A DNA stretch of 64,000 nt, from NCBI RefSeq assembly GCF_009901585.1, contig NZ_WXYO01000008.1, forward strand, positions 124,001-188,000, given 5' to 3'. This document shows positions 62,934 to 64,000 of the stretch, one piece after another. Numbering within the stretch: the stretch's first letter is position 1; each line of letters starts with the position of its first letter. Under the pieces are notes generated by a model. That model saw nothing but the letters and a program-made list of their open reading frames with translations, ran no database searches and had not been told where the DNA came from. Source of the stretch: Poritiphilus flavus. Its GTDB lineage: Bacteria; Bacteroidota; Bacteroidia; Flavobacteriales; Flavobacteriaceae. The position numbers and the translations under genes were made by a program.

Positions 62934-63815
62934 ATGAAAGTTGCTGTTTATGGTCAGGCCCAACAAGGAGGTGCCCTTGACTACGTTCTCGAATTACTGG
63001 AAGAACTGGCTTCGAGGAAGGCTCACGTCCTAATTGAATCTTCCTTTTACAAACTCCTGAAGGCCTCCAAAGGAATATCTGATTATCCCGTTTTCACAGA
63101 TACATACGGCCTGGATAGCTCCATGGACATGCTTGTAAGTTTCGGCGGGGACGGAACCATCCTCAGGGCTATTACCTTTATTGGGAATCTCGGCATCCCC
63201 GTGGTTGGCGTAAATACCGGAAGACTGGGATTCCTGTCTACCTTTAAGAAAGAGGATGTACGAAAGGTGATACAGGAATTTGAGGCAGGTGCCTATACCA
63301 TTGTTGAAAGAAGCCTGGTGGAAGTCCATGCAGATTATGAAATCCCGGAGTTTGGTCTGTTGAATTTCGCACTGAATGAGGTTACTGTAAGTAGAAAAGA
63401 TACCACTTCCATGATCACCGTGGAGACTCACCTGAACGGGGAATACCTCACATCTTATTGGGCGGATGGTCTTATTGTGGCCACGCCAACAGGTTCTACG
63501 GGCTACTCCCTGAGTTGTGGTGGGCCTGTGATCACCCCTACGGCTCAATCGCTGGTTATCACACCCATCGCACCGCATAATCTTAACGCCCGGCCATTAG
63601 TAATATCGGACGATACGGAGATCAGGCTAAAAGTATCCGGAAGAGAGATGAATCACCTTGTCTCCCTGGATTCCAGGATTGCCACCCTGGAGAACGGCCA
63701 GGAGATCATCATAAAAAAAGCCGGTTTTACCGTTAAGATGATCGAATATACTTCAGAGAGCTTTCTCAAAACGCTTAGAAACAAATTGCTGTGGGGCCAG
63801 GACAGGCGTAATTGA
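62934..63815 (+). CDS. nadK: NAD kinase
   Basis: A 293-residue ATP-NAD kinase, producing NADP+. The active-site GGDGT lies in LVSFGGDGTILRAITFIGN, followed by VVGVNTGRLGFLSTF (NE/D motif region), the second domain with ALNEVTVSRKDTTSMI, and the conserved GLIVATPTGSTGYSLSCGGPV loop that binds NAD. It begins 4 bp after the CBS gene, forming one operon with it, and a DUF6089-type gene starts 114 bp downstream. This order is conserved in the family. Confidence 0.96.
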   Translation: MKVAVYGQAQQGGALDYVLELLEELASRKAHVLIESSFYKLLKASKGISDYPVFTDTYGLDSSMDMLVSFGGDGTILRAITFIGNLGIPVVGVNTGRLGFLSTFKKEDVRKVIQEFEAGAYTIVERSLVEVHADYEIPEFGLLNFALNEVTVSRKDTTSMITVETHLNGEYLTSYWADGLIVATPTGSTGYSLSCGGPVITPTAQSLVITPIAPHNLNARPLVISDDTEIRLKVSGREMNHLVSLDSRIATLENGQEIIIKKAGFTVKMIEYTSESFLKTLRNKLLWGQDRRN

Positions 63816-63905
63816 TGGCTGGAGAAAACAATAAATAAGACCAAAAGCTGTTTATCAAAGGAGAACAGGAATATAATAATCGTATGGTTAAAAAGCCGGA
63901 ATTAT

Positions 63906-63913
63906 TATATTTG
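63906..63913 (+). promoter_or_regulatory. Candidate -7 element TATATTTG
   Basis: Exact TAnnTTTG match 16 bp before the ATG at 63930. Confidence 0.4.
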
Positions 63914-63929
63914 CAAACTTTTGGAATTA

Positions 63930-64000
63930 ATGAGAGTATTTCTTGTTGTAATCCTTACATTGATTTTTGTTGATCTAAGAGCGCAAACCTACGAAGTAGG
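63930..64000 (+). CDS. DUF6089-type outer-membrane protein, N-terminal fragment
   Basis: An ATG at 63930 opens a frame that runs off the right edge with 23 codons visible: a signal peptide (MRVFLVVILTLIFVDLRAQ, cleavage after Ala-Gln) and the first mature residues TYEVG. In flavobacteria the gene after nadK encodes a small outer-membrane barrel (DUF6089) and is followed by isoprenyl transferase and BamA genes. The call rests on position plus this N-terminus, which fits the family opening, so it is moderately sure. Confidence 0.65.
   Translation, partial: MRVFLVVILTLIFVDLRAQTYEV

Overview
The window looks like a chromosome segment of a flavobacterium (Bacteroidota, probably marine Flavobacteriaceae). 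The basis is the gene content and order: a CBS-domain protein, NAD kinase and a DUF6089-type gene in series; tig-clpP-clpX; a FolK-deoxynucleoside kinase fusion; a DUF6090 protein; many SPII lipoproteins; and -7 boxes of the Bacteroidota TAnnTTTG type. No phage, transposase, CRISPR array or rRNA was seen.

Layout. 0-12.5 kb holds accessory metabolism: a nitrilase, a sulfatase, a three-gene FemAB-like/ATP-grasp/metallophosphoesterase operon, a serine hydrolase, an aldo/keto reductase, an AT-rich orphan membrane protein at 9.6-10.5 kb, and a Crp-type regulator with a cupin. 12.5-28 kb is a run of minus-strand genes (S41 peptidase, cytochrome c, transglutaminase-like, hydrolases, agmatine-deiminase family, three SDRs, two AraC regulators). 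Six long intergenic repeat elements interrupt it. They are built from strictly 8-bp-phased degenerate repeats around hairpin-rich cores, and they are the most unusual structure in the window. 28-33 kb carries small enzymes, acetyltransferases, a MarR regulator and a TspO-like membrane protein. 32.9-39.4 kb is a 3.2 kb tandem duplication of a TPR-sensor histidine kinase plus a GNAT acetyltransferase. One acetyltransferase copy is frameshifted at an A7 tract, and the unit junctions carry a short hairpin-derived repeat. 39.6-40.0 kb has tRNA-Leu(UAA) and tRNA-Gly(GCC), with partial tRNA-Gly copies beside the latter.

40-64 kb is mostly core genome: mutS, a TrmH-type methyltransferase, the folK-dNK fusion, sppA, a queuosine-precursor transporter, an AsmA-like protein, DUF2797, a GH3-family protein, an AraC regulator, clpX/clpP/tig, an SGNH lipoprotein, an esterase, pdxJ, a CBS protein, nadK and the start of a DUF6089-type gene.

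All functions are read from motifs and family resemblance without database searches. Start codons were reconsidered, and several were moved downstream of the longest open frame where a promoter element, repeat DNA or signal peptide argues for it.
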